A stretch of 64,000 nt of DNA, taken from NCBI RefSeq assembly GCF_910589235.1, contig NC_060967.1:1396001-1460000 (forward strand), in the 5' to 3' direction. Of this stretch, positions 39,285 through 52,658 are shown piece by piece; within the stretch, counting starts at the first letter, position 1, and each line of letters begins with the position of its first letter. Source of the stretch: Vespa crabro (lineage: Eukaryota > Arthropoda > Insecta > Hymenoptera > Vespidae). Under the pieces are notes generated by a model that did no database searches, had not been told where the DNA came from, and was given only the letters and a program-made list of their open reading frames with translations. A program made the translations under genes and the position numbers.

Positions 39285-41319
39285 TATTGTGAGATCTGAA
39301 TTATTTACATCGATATATAAATAGAGATCGTTTGATTATGCGATCAGCTGTTTTCTTTTCTTTTCTATTCTATTCTTTTATTTTCTTTTCTTTATTCTTT
39401 TTTTCTTTTTTGATACGTGATAACTATAGAAAATGATAGATCAGTTTTAATTAACGCTTCGCGGACGAAACTTCAATCTTTTTTTTTTTTTTTAATACCT
39501 TTTTAAGATGAATCGATCGATCGTTCAATTGGATCGAATTGAATCGGATCGATCTAGCGCTTATACACTTAATAAAGTTTCTAATATAAACGTATCACGA
39601 AAGTCTACAACCGGTCTGTTGTTGATCGTACACTAATCGCTGTTAATTATGCTGTACAATGATTATGTGCGTGGCGCATGTTCGTTGGTGGGCGCCATCG
39701 CAAATAGAAGGCAACGTTCTGTTCTTTAACTCTAATGTAACCGTTAGAAATGCCGATAGATGCCAAGCTATAGCCCAGGACTTTAATTAACGATGCCCTC
39801 TGGTACATTAATATATACATACACACACACACATATATACATACATATACACCGAGAGACACGATAATTATAATCCGTCTAATTGTAATTTAATGTAATC
39901 TTTTTCTTTTTGTTTTTTTTTTTTTTTCTTTTTCATTTAATCAATCATAAAAGAACAATGGAAAAAAGTTTAGTCTTTGAGAATGAATTCGATGAATTCA
40001 AGATTCACTGATACAATAAGAATCTCGATAACGATATTATTAACGATCTATGAATTTTGAATTTCGAAAAAAGAAACTGAAAAAAAGCAACGAAGTATCG
40101 TTTGATAAATCAGTATCGTTATGATTATAAAATTAAACTAAAATTATTAGTCGCTTAAATCAAGTATATAAAAATGAATTCACTGTTCGATTATGATAAT
40201 AAATCTTGACAACGATATATTCGATCTATCGATTTCAACTTAAGAAATAGGAAGAAACAGTGTGAAAAAGAAAAAAAAAAGAAATCTATCTCAAAGTAGA
40301 TACCTTTTAACGGTATATAATATAATCTATATATGTATAATAATCGTATCGTTGTAAAAGATGAAGGAGAAGCTCGGCGACGATAGCTCAAGATGAAATT
40401 TTTCCTTGCGTCCGGTTTCTCGTATCGGTTTCATCGGTCGACCTCGCTTCTATCGGCCCGTTGCTTCGTGTAATTATCGTTCCGTACAAGGTCGATTTTC
40501 ATAACGATCCCATAGCTTAATATATCGTCGAGATAAAAGTTTGAATGTAAGCGAATCGATTAGTCCAATAGGAGTGACTATTCTTTTAATAATGGAAAAG
40601 AGAAAAAGAAAAAAAATAAGAGGAAGAAGAAGAAAAGAAAAAGAAACAAGGGAAACGAAATTGATACTGAAAAAATCGAGATCGATCCAAGCCAATTGAA
40701 AGTGAAGAATACGAAAGCTATTTGAAATAAAAAATAAAAAAAAAAAAAAAAAAAAAAAAGAAAAAAAAGGAGAAATAAGGGAAAGATTTGAATTCGAACT
40801 GTTTTAGATCCAAGATGTAGGTGGATCTAACAGTACCGTGTTGCAAGAAACCAAAGATAATGGTACTACACAACGAACATGCGATCTTGAGTAGTAGAAG
40901 CTTACGATCTCGTTTTAGATCGTTCGATTTGCTCCTCGAATCGACTGGACTTTATCGACCGTTTGACTTTTATCGTTTTGCTAAGAAAAGGTCTCGAGAT
41001 TGGAGGAAAACGAGGAATACTCTTAGTTCTTTCATCTTACTAGTTGTTCATATTATTATCGTTTTCTTGCCATTGTCGTTGTTGCCGTTGCCGTTGCCGT
41101 TGCCGTTGCTGTTACTGTTGCTATTGCCGTTGTTGTTGCTGTTATTGTTGTTTGTTACATTGTGGCACACCTCAATGTATGTTCCGGTTTCTAACGGACA
41201 CGTGCACACTCGGAGCATCCTCTCGTGTTCCTCGAAGAACCGTAAGTATACGTCGAGTATTACCTACGAGGCCAGGTGCGTAGGTACTAGGTACATGCAA
41301 GAGAAACAGAGATAGATAT

Positions 41320-41369
<50 letters not shown>

Positions 41370-42839
41370 AGAGAGAAGGAGAGAGAAGGAGATAGAAAAG
41401 AGGCGAGTATCCAGGCGCATAAGCCTGTACCAGCAACGAAACTTTTATTTCGAATCTAACGGTAGCGAGTGAAGAAGTATCTCGAATGGTAAAGGCGGTG
41501 CCTCTCGGCCATTCGATGTTCTACCTGGTCTATGTAATTGGAAGAACGAAATAGTAGTTATTTACCGCTCTGTCTTTTTCCATCCGACTCACCGAAAACG
41601 CATAAAACGAAACACGTAGTCGAATAAAGGGGTATGGAATGGAAAAAAAAAAGAAAAAAAGAAGAAAAAATATAAAAGGAAAAAAGAAAAAAAACAAAAA
41701 AAAAAAGAAGAAAGACGAAGAAGGCAAAAAAAGAGAATAAGAAGAAATAAATAAATAGAAAGTATATCGTTGATTGGAGAAATATATCGTTTTGTTAAAT
41801 TAATATAAATTAATTGCCCGATCGACGAATTGAAAATCATCATTTTTCTATCTAACTGATTGAACAATGAAACAAGAATCTACGATATCTTTACGAGCGT
41901 TATAATACATATGTAATATATACATAAGTAAGAAGTACGTACGTATATAACTAAGTATATTGGTACATGCCTATGCATATTACATGTGATTTAAATGAAA
42001 TCGTAATAAAGGTATATTTATCGTCAATCGATAATATCAGATCTGAGATGAGTAAGCCTAAGAGCACGGACGAATAAGAATATCGCAGACGGAGAATAAA
42101 AAACAGAAAAGGAAAAAAGAAAAAGAGAAACGAAGAAAAAAAAAGAAAAAGAGAAGGAAGAAAAAAATCGGAGAAAAAAATTATGGCGACATGGGGGACG
42201 GAGGGTGGAGTGAGGGGAGGGTGGGTGTTAACGGCTAAAGGGAGAAAAAAGAAAAAAAAAAAGGAAAGAGAGAGAGAAAAAAAAGGAAGGCTTCTCTTTT
42301 CACGCTCGATCGATCTCAATTCTTCCGTCGTCGATAGTCAACCTCATCTCGATCATTATTACGCTCTGCGCAATATCGGAGAACCTTGCGCATGGATGAT
42401 GCGACCTTCCGACGACGACAACGACAACGATGACGACGAGGATGACGAGGAACGCGACTAATTTTACTTTCACGATGTGCTCTACAACACATCGACGAAT
42501 TTCGAGGTCAATCGAAAACATCGAGACATCGGAATTATTATAATAATAAATATCAAAATGATATTCTAATCTAATCATAAAGATTAATTTATGAAATTAT
42601 TCAAGGAATAAAATTGTATACTCTTTATGTACGTGTATACACGTGTCTATATAGAAAAAAGAAAAAAAAAAAAAAATCAAATATAAATCAAATATTCTTT
42701 TACATAAATTTAATTTATTCAAAAAGAAAAGAAAAGATGAAAAAAAAAAAAAAAACATTAACGCATTTATTTCAATCAAACGAACTTTTCTAAAGTATCG
42801 TAGAAAATATCTCTAGACGAGTTTCTCTTTCTAATTTTA
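36451..42839. other. Gene desert, purine/pyrimidine tracts and scattered islands
   Basis: TTTTC pentamers (36,850-36,886), (AAT)n 37,898-37,971, (TA)n 37,991-38,021, long compound CT tracts 38,393-38,535 and 38,720-38,765, (TA)n 39,229-39,278, GCCGTT/GTT repeat 41,075-41,155, GA 41,330-41,390. Complex islands: 36,680-36,740, 38,540-38,700, 39,590-39,800, 40,370-40,560, 40,800-41,050, 41,160-41,290, 41,400-41,640 and 42,290-42,560. The 190-codon Ser/Leu frames at 38,092-38,933 come from CT repeats; the 164-codon frame at 40,821 runs into a Leu/Pro repeat and is not supported. Confidence 0.5.
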
Positions 42840-42860
42840 ATCGAGTGAAACAGATAAGAA

Positions 42861-42892
<32 letters not shown>

Positions 42893-43215
42893 AACGTAGT
42901 CTCTTTTAATCAAAATAAAATCGTTCATTTAATTCTAACGAAGTTAATGCTTAGATTACGCCACGAAATACCAAAGAGAATCTCTACTCTTTGGTATTAA
43001 ATCAAATGAAACAGAAGATAGGATCTCTCTTTCTCTCTCGGTAGGTATTTTCTAATCCATCAAAATAAAATCTCCTTCATTTAATTCTAACAAACGAGTG
43101 CTTAGAACCGTACCGCAAAATACAGAGTCGAGTAGTCTCTTTAATTTTAATCGAGTGAAACAGATAGAATCTCTCTCTCTCTCTCTCTTTCTCTTTCTCT
43201 TTCTCTTTCTCTTGG
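42840..43215. repeat. Three tandem ~150-160 bp units, each containing a CT microsatellite
   Basis: GAAACAGAT..GAATCTCTC occurs at 42847, 43008 and 43157 (161 and 149 bp apart). In each unit it is preceded by TTAATCGAGTG-like sequence and followed by a (CT)n tract, and the first two tracts are followed in turn by AATCAAAATAAAATC and CATTTAATTCTAAC. The CT tract was therefore duplicated along with the unit rather than arising three times. A perfect 12-bp hairpin, AATACCAAAGAG/CTCTTTGGTATT with an 8-base loop, lies at 42,967-42,998. Confidence 0.65.
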
Positions 43216-43367
43216 AAAGCATTTGGAGGATTTAGCAAGAGATCGAGGAAGAAGGAGACTTTCGTTACGAGCAAGAACACCAGAGGAACACCCACGTAAG
43301 GTAACGCCATGGACCTATCGATAGGAGAGGCCACGGTGTACCATATATATATATATATGTATGTGTG

Positions 43368-43398
<31 letters not shown>

Positions 43399-44046
43399 TA
43401 CTCTCTATCTTTCTATATCTTTATCTCTTTCTTCCTCTTTCTCTCTCTCTCTCTTTATACATATACGTATATGTATATGTATGTATGCATCGACACGTTT
43501 CGAGAGCAACATTACAAACACCAACACTTACATTCATACATATATACATAAATATATATACATACACATATATATATATATATATATATATAAATATGTA
43601 TATATACATACATACATACATAGTCTTCTATCTATGCAACATAGAACAGCTTAGCAAGCAACGACTTCGTAGAGAGACGAAAGAGAACAGGGCAGGGTGT
43701 GGTCGGTGTTTATGTAAGGCGTATGCATTTTTTCCTCACCCCTTTCATGATCCTCGATTTATCTATTCAGAGCAAATTCGAATGAAAATTTTGTAAAAAA
43801 AAAAAAAAAAGAAGAAAAAAGAAATTTTTATATTCGACATTTGATATTCAATCAATACTCGATTCGTTCGAATCAGTAAGCTTTTCATTTTCATTATTTA
43901 TCTCACTCATTCTCCCTCTCTCTCTCCCTCTCTCTCTCTCTCTCTTTTATTTCGTTTTATGATTTATTTATTCTAAGAAATTCGATAGAAAAATTTCACA
44001 ATAATTCAATTGAACGTCTTAGAAGATTTTCTTTTCATTTTATCTC

Positions 44047-44100
<54 letters not shown>

Positions 44101-46593
44101 GAATTCGATTAATCTATCGAACAAATTGCATAAAGAGGAAAAATAAAATGAATTAGAAAAGTTAGTATACCTTTTTCTATACCTCTTGTAACAAGATCAT
44201 CTATCTCATTCTCTCTTTTACTCTCAAGCCTGATTCATGGGATCCCTTGACATTTGCCCCGCTGACGTCTATACGTGAGAGTATCTTGGAATTGTGTGCG
44301 ACTGTGGTACACACAACATACGTCTTACCGACGTGCGCTTCGCAATTCTCCACCCACGATCGTGCCTCTTAATTTATATCTTTGCTAAGGGTTTCCTACC
44401 GGTTCATTCAAGCGTTCTCGAAATCGTGCCACGAGCCTGTCGAAGATGTGTTCTCTTTCTCTCTCTTTCTCTCTTTCTATTTCTCTTTTTCTATCTCTCT
44501 ATCTCTATTCCTCTCATTAAGATATAAGATATATCTATAAACAAGGAAATTATTTCTCATACGTCATACGAAATATCTTCTTTCTTTCCTTTTCATTTCT
44601 ATTTTTATCCCTCTTTTTTATTTATTTATTTATTTTCTTTTTTTTTTTTTTTTTTCTTTCGATTTTCTTCCTCAATCGTCTAATCAAAAAGAAAAAGAAT
44701 CGAGAAACGATGCGAAACAAACGTGATATCGCGAATATCGATTACGACTGTTAATATTATTTCTTTAGATTTCGATGACAACAAGTAGAACGATCGCTAT
44801 TGAGAATGAAAAAAGGAAAAGAAAAAAGAAAAAAAAAAAGAAGAATAAGAAGAAGAAGAAAAGGAAAAAGAATAATGATTTATATAAGAAGAAAATCTTG
44901 TTACTTCGTGAATATGCACGATTCAATCGCTAGAATGCAAAACTGGCGTTATAACTTTGACAAGGAAAATTTCCATCTTCTTTTTTTATACATATGTGTG
45001 TGTGTGTGTGTACCTGCGTGCGTAGACATCTGCGTACAGGATATATCGTTTAAAACTAAATGATCGTAGATCTTCGTTCGATCATTATGATTTTTTTGCT
45101 AATAAATATTTGCGAGGCTTTCATTGCAATTATATATCTTTGAGAAAATTCTTATCATAAAAATTTTAATGACGTTAGTTATAAAAATTTTGTTTCTTTG
45201 TTTCTTTATTTGTTTGTTTGTTTTTTTCGTGAAAAATCAATATATCTCTTAAAGCGTATCGCATCATTAATCGCAATAATAATGTCATTTATGATCGTAT
45301 GAAGTGTGTCGTACAAATAAATGAAAGAAAAGAAAAAGAAAGAATAGAAGAAAAAAAATAAATGAAGAAGAAAAATTAATATCGACGAAATTCATTGGTC
45401 ATAGGACGTATAAGAGAAGAAGAAGAAAAAAAAAAAAAATCAGAAAAACAATTTATCGCGATTGTACAATTCATTTGAACTAGAAAAGTGTTGCGTTAAA
45501 AATCGAATGAATAATTACATTGTAAATAGATTTCACATTGATATTTGATATTCTCTGTGACATTTGTTACTCTTTGAAAAAAAAAAGAAAGAAAAAAAGA
45601 AAAGAAACAAAATATATATATAAAAATTAAAATTAAAAAATAAAAATAAAAATAAAAAAAAGAAAGTGTTATCACTTCGATAAATATTAATTTTCCTTAG
45701 TGTCTATCTTATAATTATTTATACGAAACATTTTCTTTTTGTTTCTTTTAATTTTATTAAATGAATAGGATCAACTATATTTGGCCATATCGTTTTCAAA
45801 TAAGATACCTTATATATCTTTATATAGCATATATATATATATATATATATATATGTATCTTCCCCTGCAATCGAGTCGTGAGTATTCGATAATCGATATT
45901 CGCTTTCCTTGCGCAATCCTTGCCGATGTTTCTTGAGAATCGTTCGACCTACCAACACGACCTATCGTCACCAAACTGATCGCATTGTCCTATGTGCGAT
46001 ATGTAGTATCGATTATAATCGTACGCGTGGGTGGTATCGACATTAATTCGTAATATACTCGTGAAAATATCGGGACGACAATTCATCATCGCGAACTTTC
46101 TCGGACGTATATTTAAAAAAAAAAAAAAAAAAAAAAAAGAAAAAAAAAGAGAGTAAAAAAGAAAAACACAACAGAACAGAAAAAGAATAAGAACAAATAA
46201 AAAAATTTGTTTCCCTTTTTTTAGATTAATTGAAAAGAAGTATATGCTTTGTAATATAAAACTTTCTTTGTAATTACGATCGTGCACGATCAATGTATTA
46301 ATACTATCAATGTTTTCAATCAAATACTTTTACTATCCTATTCGATTTGATGTATGGAAGAAAGTAATTAAAAAAATAAACAAGAGAGAGAGAGAGAGAG
46401 AGAAATAAATCACAGCTTCGATTTCTAAAATAATCCACGATTTGATTTCTTCAATCATTACAAGTCACATAAAGTAATGAAGCAACATGTCTATCTTATC
46501 GGTCAACTATTCGAGAAATTATTTTACTGATATAAGTAAGTAAATGCAAGCAAGCAAATGCACGCACACACACACACGCAAGAATTAACAATA
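43216..46593. other. Gene desert with CT, TA and A-rich tracts
   Basis: CT tracts at 43,372-43,400, 43,440-43,455, 43,917-43,945 and 44,050-44,098; (TA)n 43,567-43,593 and 45,829-45,853; GT 44,995-45,010; A-rich tracts near 45,575-45,665 and 46,110-46,150. Islands of complex sequence lie at 43,215-43,335, 44,225-44,455 and 45,850-46,100. A minus-strand frame from 43,334 begins MASPIDRSMALPYVG with a hydrophobic run but dissolves into a GA repeat; it is not called. Confidence 0.5.
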
Positions 46594-46850
46594 TATAGGG
46601 TGTTCAGTTTTCGTTCAATTGTAAAAAAAAAAAAGAAAAAAAAAAAAAAAGAAAAGAAAGAAAAACATATGACTAATGTACATACGTTGGAAAAATTGTC
46701 GAAGAATTTTTATCATCGAACGATGATGATAAACGTATAAATCAATGATCTAAAACTTAATAATATATAATCGATATTATCTACAAACTACGTAAAATTA
46801 TTAAAAATTAATATGTTTATAAATAATTGTTATATTTGGAGCACCCTATA
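46594..46850. mobile_element. Possible short non-autonomous element with TATAGGGTG ends
   Basis: TATAGGGTGTTC at the left and GAGCACCCTATA at the right are inverted copies differing at one base, about 257 bp apart and with TA at each edge. The inside is A-rich and non-coding. The matching ends are only about 12 bp long, so a chance inverted pair cannot be excluded. Confidence 0.35.
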
Positions 46851-46869
46851 CACACATACTCACACACTT

Positions 46870-46901
<32 letters not shown>

Positions 46902-47729
46902 GAACGTAACATGGATCATCGAGATAGTCGAGTTTGTTTTCTATTCCGCGATCGGCAAGTAATATCGCTAGTAGTCTCGATATAGCTACACACACACACA
47001 CATACGCGCGCGCGCACGTACATGTATATGTATATACGTGTACATATATATACATACATACATACATACATGCATACATATATAAATACATACAAGGTAA
47101 CAACATAGAACATAGAAACGGATTAGAGATCGGTGGGTGTGTTGCCTCGGTGCGGCTGCGCGATCATGCGTTGAAATGAAAGGAGACGTGCGACGTCTCG
47201 AGATGAGAAAAACGAGCCGAGAGCGGTGCTCGATCTATGCTCTCGATCGAACTCAACTTTGAGAGCTCGATCGTTCACAATCTTTATTTATTCTAAATTC
47301 TTGTGTTATTTAAAAATCAAAAAGAAATAAAGAAATAAAAATAGAAAGAAGTAAAAGAGAAAGAAAAAAATAAGAATTGCGATAAAGTGACTCCTTTCTC
47401 GTTTCATTCAAATTCGATATATCTTAAATACTTCGTTAAAAATCGAGTTCGATCAATTTTTATATCTTCAAAAATCATATTAATACGATTACATTATCAC
47501 TTATTTATGTCACTTTCATTCATCACTTTATGACGATTCCATCGCTCTCCCTAACTTCTTTTCTTTTTAAGTTATACATATGTATATATATATATCAATC
47601 AGATAATCAATCAATTGATTGAAATTGAAGTTTTCTTTTTTTTTTCTTTTTTTTTTCTTTTTTCATTAATTATAAATCAAATTCTTCTGATATAATAAGA
47701 TTTCTCAATTATTCAATCATGCATACGTA

Positions 47730-47797
<68 letters not shown>

Positions 47798-47959
47798 ATG
47801 TGTTTGATTACTTGTTTAATTATTTAACAGACAATATTTCGTTATATAAAATCACTAAAATAAAATGAATGAAAAGATTTCCGAGGTTGTCTATAATTTT
47901 CTGCTAAGTGAGTTGATTGTAATAATTGAAATGGTCGAATTTACTCGCCAATTATTATT

Positions 47960-47990
<31 letters not shown>

Positions 47991-48449
47991 TTATTATAAT
48001 TATAATAATATAATTATTATTATTATTATTATTGTTATTATTATTATTATTATTATCATCGTCATCATCATCATTATCGTCGATAAAACCTGTATGTTTT
48101 TCCTTTAATAAGAAAAGAAAGTATTCTATAAAACAGAAACAGACAGAGAGGAAGAGAGAGAGATAGAATCTATACTAATTGATTAATAATTACTATTTTC
48201 TTCATAAACGACTATCTTTCATTTTCTCCTATGATCGATAGCGTACATGTTCTTCTTTGATATCGATTATTAAACGACCAGAGTCGTTTCAGTGTTAGCT
48301 TATTGTTTAGTTTTCAAAAAAAAAAAAAAAAAATGAAAAAAAAAATTAAAGGAAAAAGATAAAAACGAGACTAAACAATAATTCCGATTTCCCGGAAGAT
48401 TTATCGATCCATCCGTACAGACTAATTAGATAAAACGAATAACAAAATG

Positions 48450-48491
<42 letters not shown>

Positions 48492-48783
48492 TGTCCTTCT
48501 TAAATCGTCTCATTTTGTCGGATCTCGTCGATCGGCCCGTTCTGATACGATTTTTTCCACTTTCTAAACGCTTTAGAGACCTCTCTCTCCCCCTCCCTCT
48601 CTCCCTCCCCACGATCTGCCGCCCTAAGAGAGACTGCGTGGAATTTCGTGATTAGCAAGAACGTTTTTGTCAACGTCACGTTGGCAATAATGTTCGTTGG
48701 CGCGTAGAATTATTGCCTCATCGGTGCCGCGAGGAGGTTGCCTCGTTCGCTCTCCTTCCATCTCTTTCTATTCGAGTTAGCGA

Positions 48784-48815
<32 letters not shown>

Positions 48816-49152
48816 TGTCTATCTGTTCGTCCATCTATATCGTCTGTCTTTTTCTCTCTCTCTCCCTCTCTCTTTACCTCTCTCTTTATCTCTTTATCTC
48901 TCTCTCTCTCTCTCTCTCTTTCTTTATCTTTTCTCAGTTAACTCTCTGTTCTTTTGTGACTCGTAGCAATCGACAAAGATCATTGACAACAACGTCCAAC
49001 CTAGACGAGGTATACCTACTTACCTATGTTAGTCTATCTTCGTTTGACGTTTTGTACTTCTCGAATGTATTATCACGATCGAGTTTATTCTTATTCTTCT
49101 TCTTCTTCCTTCTCTCTTTCTATCTCTCTCTATCGAGAAAATATAAAAATCC

Positions 49153-49219
<67 letters not shown>

Positions 49220-50639
49220 TATTCTCTTATTCTCACTCTTATTTTCTCTATGTTTCTTTTTCTCACGCATTCCTTAAATGATACCCTCCCAGCCCCCCTT
49301 CCTTCCTCCCAACCTCTCTCCCTTCACCTATTTAATCGAATATAATATAATTTCTTCTCTATGTATTATTGAAACTTATTTTATTACTTACTTCAAATGA
49401 TCGAACTTTTTCAATAAACATTCCAAATGCACATGAAATGCATAAGGAATTTCGATTTGAGAGGAAAAGCTTTGATCGATCGATCGATCGTGATCGAATC
49501 CAATGGCGTTTGAGTTTTAACGAGCATCGGTGTCGTATCTCTATTTAAAATGTTAAAAACGTTATAAATTTTATTTCGTTTCGTTCGGAGAGGAAGAAAA
49601 AAAAGGGTAAGTTTTGAAATGAATGGCATGAGAAATAGAAAGAGAAATAGAAACGATCGCAGGAAGAATGTCGAAGGAAGGATAGATCTTAGAACGGATC
49701 TATCTATCTATAACTGCAACATATCGTATAAACCTATGTATATATGTATGTATGTATATATGTATGTATGTATGTAACCCAAGAGTAAAGCTTTGAATGA
49801 AATCGAGTGGGTGTCGAGAATCGATTTCAACGTTCACGAATACGAAGTATATAAATACGTATATAAAGGCAGAGAGTTCAACGTTCATTGATCCAACGTA
49901 TACGAAGAAAATATAGATCGTTTCGTTCATTTATTCATCGTTACATAATGTTACGTTATTGTTAAATATTAATTAACTTATATTAAAAGATAGATCCAAG
50001 CGATATATCGATAGTATCAAATAAGATTTAATTGATCGTTCGTACGTTCGTACGTACGTTCATTCGATTGAATTCATTTGGTTTATCATTCTGATATTTG
50101 ATACAAATGACTTTACGATAAAAGTGAAAAATAAAAAACAAATGTATGATCTCTATGAATTAATTCGTCGATTTACGCGTAATCTATCAAGTATTTCATC
50201 AATTGGGATACAATTGAGATTGATATTATCAATCAAAGTTTTAATCAAAATTTTTATCTACGTTACGTTCGATCAATGAACGTGTCTACGATTAAAAGGA
50301 AAAAAGTGAGAATCAATGATCGTCGAGTCTCACTCGACAATCATTCGCTCGTTTTTTTTTTTTCTTCGTCTTATTCGTAAGTATTTCGTCGAACCTTAGA
50401 TGATATTTTTTTTTTTTTTATTTCTTTTTTTTAACAAGTGCAAATCGTCGAATTGTTTTTTATGATTCCGAGAATACCTCGTAGGATTAACCATAAATAT
50501 ATATATATATATGAAAAAAGAAATATTAATTTTATCATTATGAGACTATCAATTGTTAATCGTTTAAACTAATTAATGATTAAATAATTAATGTAATGTC
50601 GTATGAATAATAAAATTAATTGTTAATTAAATTTAATAT
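46851..50639. other. Gene desert with Z-prone, TA, TTA and TCG tracts
   Basis: CA/CG alternating sequence 46,987-47,045, (CATA)n 47,053-47,095, (TA)n 47,735-47,792, interrupted (TTA)n 47,950-48,060, GA 48,456-48,489, (TCG)n 48,784-48,817, CT 48,895-48,920 and 49,160-49,186, (TCTG)n 49,187-49,219. Islands: 47,100-47,280, 48,500-48,780 and 49,430-49,560. The 210-codon frame at 48,713-49,345 is Ser/Leu low complexity from CT tracts. Confidence 0.5.
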
Positions 50640-50717
50640 TAGGTTGGAAACTATGAAACGGGCGTTTTGTTTAGTTATTTATTTTCATTTAACGCTCGTT
50701 TCATAGTTTCCAACCTA
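50640..50717. mobile_element. Short palindromic mariner-like MITE
   Basis: TAGGTTGGAAACTATGAAAC followed by G(G/A)GCGTT forms the left arm at 50,640-50,667. A near-perfect inverted copy ends at 50,717, with about 20 bases of AT-rich loop between. The ends resemble mariner terminal repeats of another subfamily. It sits only about 5 bp from the larger hairpin array, so two related insertions lie side by side. It has no coding capacity. Confidence 0.7.
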
Positions 50718-50721
50718 TTAT

Positions 50722-51498
50722 TATTGGGTTGGCAACTAAGTGATTGTGGATTTGGACACCGCAACGACTTAGTTGCCAAAACAATATGGCGCTGGCAACT
50801 AAGTGATTGCGGATATGGACACCGCAACGACTTAGTTGCCAAGACAATATGGCGCTGGCAACTAAGTGATTGCGGGTTTGGTCACCGCAACGACTTAGTT
50901 GCCAAAACAATATGGCGCTGGCAACTAAGTCATTGCGGATATGGACACCGCAACGACTTAGTTGCCAAGACAATATGGCGCTGGCAACTAAGTGATTGCG
51001 GGTTTGGTCACCGCAACGACTTAGTTGCCAAAACAATATGGCGCTGGCAACTAAGTCATTGCGGATATGGACACCGCAACGACTTAGTTGCCAAGACAAT
51101 ATGGCGCTGGCAACTAAGTGATTGCGGATTTGGTCACCGCAACGACTTAGTTGCCAAAACAATATGGCGCTGGCAACTAAGTCATTGCGGATATGGACAC
51201 CGCAACGACTTAGTTGCCAAGTGGCAACTAAGTGATTGCGTATTCTGTCTTCCGCAACGACTTAGTTGCCAAGTGGCAACTAAGTGATTGCGTATTCTGT
51301 CTTCCGCAACGACTTAGTTGCCAAGTGGCAACTAAGTGATTGCGTATTCTGTCTTCCGCAACGACTTAGTTGCCAAGTGGCAACTAAGTGATTGCGTATT
51401 CTGTCTTCCGCAATGACTTAGTTGCCAAGACAATATGGCGCTGGCAACTAAGTGATTGCGGATTTTGTTTCCGCAACGACTTAGTTGCCAACCCAATA
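50722..51498. mobile_element. Mariner-type terminal-repeat hairpin array (13 units, 63- and 52-bp periods)
   Basis: The element is bounded by TATTGGGTTGGCAACTAAGT on the left and its complement ending CCAACCCAATA on the right, with TA at both edges as expected for mariner/Tc1 insertions. Inside there is no transposase, only a tandem array. Each unit is itself a hairpin: GGCAACTAAGTGATTGCGG, a short spacer, then CCGCAACGACTTAGTTGCC. Units start at 50731, 50794, 50857, 50920, 50983, 51046, 51109 and 51172 (63 bp apart), then 51223, 51275, 51327 and 51379 (52 bp apart, linker lost and a different spacer), and 51443. The 63-bp units alternate in type, giving a 126-bp higher-order repeat. Because 63 is divisible by 3, long open frames appear on both strands (206 and 153 codons); they are artefacts. 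Confidence 0.85.
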
Positions 51499-52625
51499 TT
51501 TAATACCAACCGCGGTTTTGAAGGGAGTGGCTTACGAAATGACATAAAGTACCATCTAACGTAAATTCCTCAAACTAAATGATGATGATAATGTAGTAAT
51601 CTTTTTCCTACATTACCTTCTATACCGTCGTCGGTAAAGAAAATTTCTTTGTAGAAAAATTTCACAACTTCCAAGGATACATAATATTGAAAACGATAAA
51701 TATACATAAAATTATAATAACTAATCAAATCATTTTTCTGTCAACGTTATTCACGTTTCTAGACAAAAGAATTTTAGAAATGACATTAAGTGTCATCTAC
51801 TGAGAATATTACAAAATATAAGGTAATGATAAAACAAGCGATATTTTGTCTGCATTATCGACATTCAGTCGATAAAAATTATTTCTCTGTTATAAATAAA
51901 TTTATATATATATATATATGTATGAAATTAAAATTAAAATTAAAAAATAATTATAAATACGTGAAATAATTATTTTTACTAATTCAAATCAATTTCCATA
52001 CGATTAATTCCTTCGAATAATATTACAATTTTACATCGCATATAATAAAAGGTAATGAAAATGAAATCATATAAAAAAAAAAAAGAAAAAAAAAAACTAA
52101 AAAAGAAAAATAAAAGAAACAAGAAAAACAGCATATCAAATCACCTTTCCGAAAATATTAAATCTCTGTTTCTTTCGAAAAATATTAACGAGTTATTGCG
52201 TTAAGAAAAAAAAAAAAAAAAACAAAACGAATCATTCGATTATGACGTAAATGAGATTAGATTAGTCGGAGATTGAACTGTAATATTTTAATAGTAATTA
52301 TAATGAAGTTACAGGATGTATGTATGTACGCGCTCGTGCACGCGCGTGCGTGCGTGCGTGTGTTTCTTTTTTTTTTTTCCTTTTTTTTTCCATTTTTTTT
52401 TTTTCCTTTTTTTTTATACAGTATGTATAGATAGACAAAGTTGTTAATATAGTTCGTTCTTAATTAATCGAGCAATGTATGTAATTATGCTTAATTTAAT
52501 TCAATTTCAATAAAACTTCTTATTATCGTCTACGGCGAAAGAGAAAAAGGAGAAGACAGAGAAGACAGAGATATTATTATTACATATGTAGAACATGTAT
52601 TGTATTCGTTAAAATTTAAGTTAGA

Positions 52626-52658
<33 letters not shown>

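Noticed and set aside
50667..51287. 206-codon plus-strand and 153-codon minus-strand open frames
   Set aside because: Both arise because the 63-bp hairpin unit is a multiple of three and lacks stops; the peptide repeats every 21 residues and shows no protein family.
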